A stretch of 64,000 nt of DNA from NCBI GenBank assembly GCA_021107755.1, contig JAIOSF010000003.1, positions 38,033-102,032 on the forward strand, read 5' to 3'. Origin of the DNA: Arcobacteraceae bacterium. GTDB taxonomy: Bacteria > Campylobacterota > Campylobacteria > Campylobacterales > Arcobacteraceae. The position numbers and the translations under genes are program-made. Positions within the stretch are counted from its first letter, which is position 1; each line of letters begins with the position of its first letter. Of this stretch, positions 63,187 to 64,000 are shown piece after piece. The notes beneath the pieces were generated by a model that saw only the letters and a program-made list of their open reading frames with translations, had not been told where the DNA came from and did no database searches.

Positions 63187-63831
63187 TCAATTTGTTTGAG
63201 GGATACTACTCCCCTCAAACAATGAAGGTGGTACAGGAGGTGAACCTTCAATAACATCAACTGAATCACTTTGATTTGTCAACACCTCTTTTTTTGTTGA
63301 TGGAGAAACTGTCAGAACTGATATTTTTTGAGATTGTGATTCTTTCACTTGATAATATATCTTTTCATCTTCAACACTAATAGATGCTAAAGAAGGTGAA
63401 GGTGGTGGAATATTTTCAGATGCTTCTTTTTGTACATTATCAACTGTTTCTTCATTATAACCATATATCACATACGGTGTTCCATTTTCTGTGAGTCTAA
63501 TACCTTTATCTATTGGTTTTGCCTTTGTATATTTTAAATAATCATATATCATAGGAGTATCTTTTATCACATTTTTATTGGGATTATCTTTTATCTTTTT
63601 TAGAGAAAGCTTATATTCTAAACTTTTAATCTCACCTTTTAAACCATCAATCTTTTCACTGTTTTCATTGAGTGTTAAAATTTTATTTTGTAATACCGCT
63701 ACTTTCTCTTCTAATAATTTATATTCACCTTTTTTATCTACTTGTACTTGTTCACTACTCTCTTTACTAAACGTAAAAAAGATTGTAATTGAGATTATCA
63801 CTGCCCCAATAACGATACCAATATTATTCAT
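63187..63831 (-). CDS. Bitopic coiled-coil protein at the head of the type II region
   Basis: A 214-residue protein with an N-terminal membrane anchor (NIGIVIGAVIISITIFFTF), a coiled coil (KLLEEKVAVLQNKILTLNEN) and a Pro/Ser-rich C-terminal tail (IPPPSPSLASI, GSPPVPPSLFEG). No family is recognised. Topology recalls accessory inner-membrane secretion proteins such as GspB, but that is speculation. The direct-repeat element at 63076-63117 separates it from gspG. Confidence 0.6.
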   Translation of the reverse strand: MNNIGIVIGAVIISITIFFTFSKESSEQVQVDKKGEYKLLEEKVAVLQNKILTLNENSEKIDGLKGEIKSLEYKLSLKKIKDNPNKNVIKDTPMIYDYLKYTKAKPIDKGIRLTENGTPYVIYGYNEETVDNVQKEASENIPPPSPSLASISVEDEKIYYQVKESQSQKISVLTVSPSTKKEVLTNQSDSVDVIEGSPPVPPSLFEGSSIPQTN

Positions 63832-63894
63832 AAATACTCTCCAACTTATATTAATTTAATGAATTCTATCAGAAGAATAATTAAACCAATACAA

Positions 63895-63925
63895 ATGTGA
63901 CGCCATATGTGACGCCTTTTTGTTA
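63895..63925 (+). promoter_or_regulatory. ATGTGACG direct-repeat promoter element facing the right edge
   Basis: On the plus strand ATGTGACG, CCAT and ATGTGACG at 12-bp period are followed nine bases later by TAAAAT, exactly the spacing of the gspG copy. It points to the gene beginning at 63976. The flanking AAATTTTAAAA block of other copies is not present upstream. Confidence 0.72.
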
Positions 63926-63975
63926 AAATGTTTATACTTTTTTAAAAAGTAAAATTAATAACAAAAGGAAAGAAA

Positions 63976-64000
63976 ATGAAAAGAAACCTATTACAAATAG
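63976..64000 (+). CDS. Start of a gene running off the window
   Basis: ATG 63976 follows AAAGGAAAG at good spacing and encodes MKRNLLQI before the edge. Too little remains to name it. The upstream ATGTGACG element suggests that it belongs with the secretion genes. Confidence 0.6.

Overview
The window is AT-rich, tightly packed bacterial DNA that reads as Campylobacterota, most likely Arcobacteraceae. The signs are A/T-ending codons, HWRQP-type sensor kinases, sCache chemoreceptors, a BamD-Lon pair, Campylobacterota-type -10 boxes and MKKAF-type prepilin leaders. There are no rRNA, tRNA, CRISPR, integrase or transposase genes. The genus is an inference.

Layout. 1-7.9 kb: a partial repeat protein, an unknown acidic protein, a divergent SDR/MarR pair, and a MoxR ATPase and VWA protein separated by a chemoreceptor. 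7.9-14.3 kb: late cobalamin genes (cobT-like, cobU, cobS, cobQ), interrupted by two decayed gene remnants and a GGDEF-EAL protein. 14.3-21.4 kb: an RND transporter, then a redox block (three-haem peroxidase, dihaem cytochrome, exported DsrE protein, Crp-type regulator, transglutaminase-like protein). The block ends at a second, degenerate copy of the RND 3' end. Two CRP-like operators in the block fit the regulator encoded beside them. 21.5-30.4 kb: toxin-antitoxin pair, small unknowns, Fur-family regulator, bamD, lon, rhomboid, aldo/keto reductase, PhnA-like and HDOD proteins. 30.4-39.1 kb: housekeeping genes (mnmC-like oxidoreductase, glyS, rsmG, ribA, hemB) with several tiny overlapping genes, then thioredoxin-like, pentapeptide-repeat and CheY-like proteins.

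39.2-64 kb is the most distinctive part, a surface and secretion region. It holds a PAS histidine kinase, a small outer membrane barrel, a lipoprotein, and a two-partner-secretion locus arranged like a contact-dependent inhibition system. That locus contains a TpsB/CdiB porin, a YD-repeat-like protein, a 1998-residue CdiA-like exoprotein ending in a YeeF-type nuclease, and a YezG-like immunity candidate. An OmpR-type response regulator and a near-complete type II secretion operon follow.

Five promoters in this region (kinase, small barrel, tpsB, gspG and a gene leaving the right edge) share an element not explained by the genes: a direct repeat of ATGTGAC(A/G) with 12-bp period. Where a -10 box can be proposed, it lies nine bases downstream. 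A sixth, orphan copy sits at 21.5 kb beside the RND remnant. I infer a regulon that couples the CDI-like locus, the type II system and a small porin. The response regulator between the two secretion loci is the obvious candidate to bind the element.
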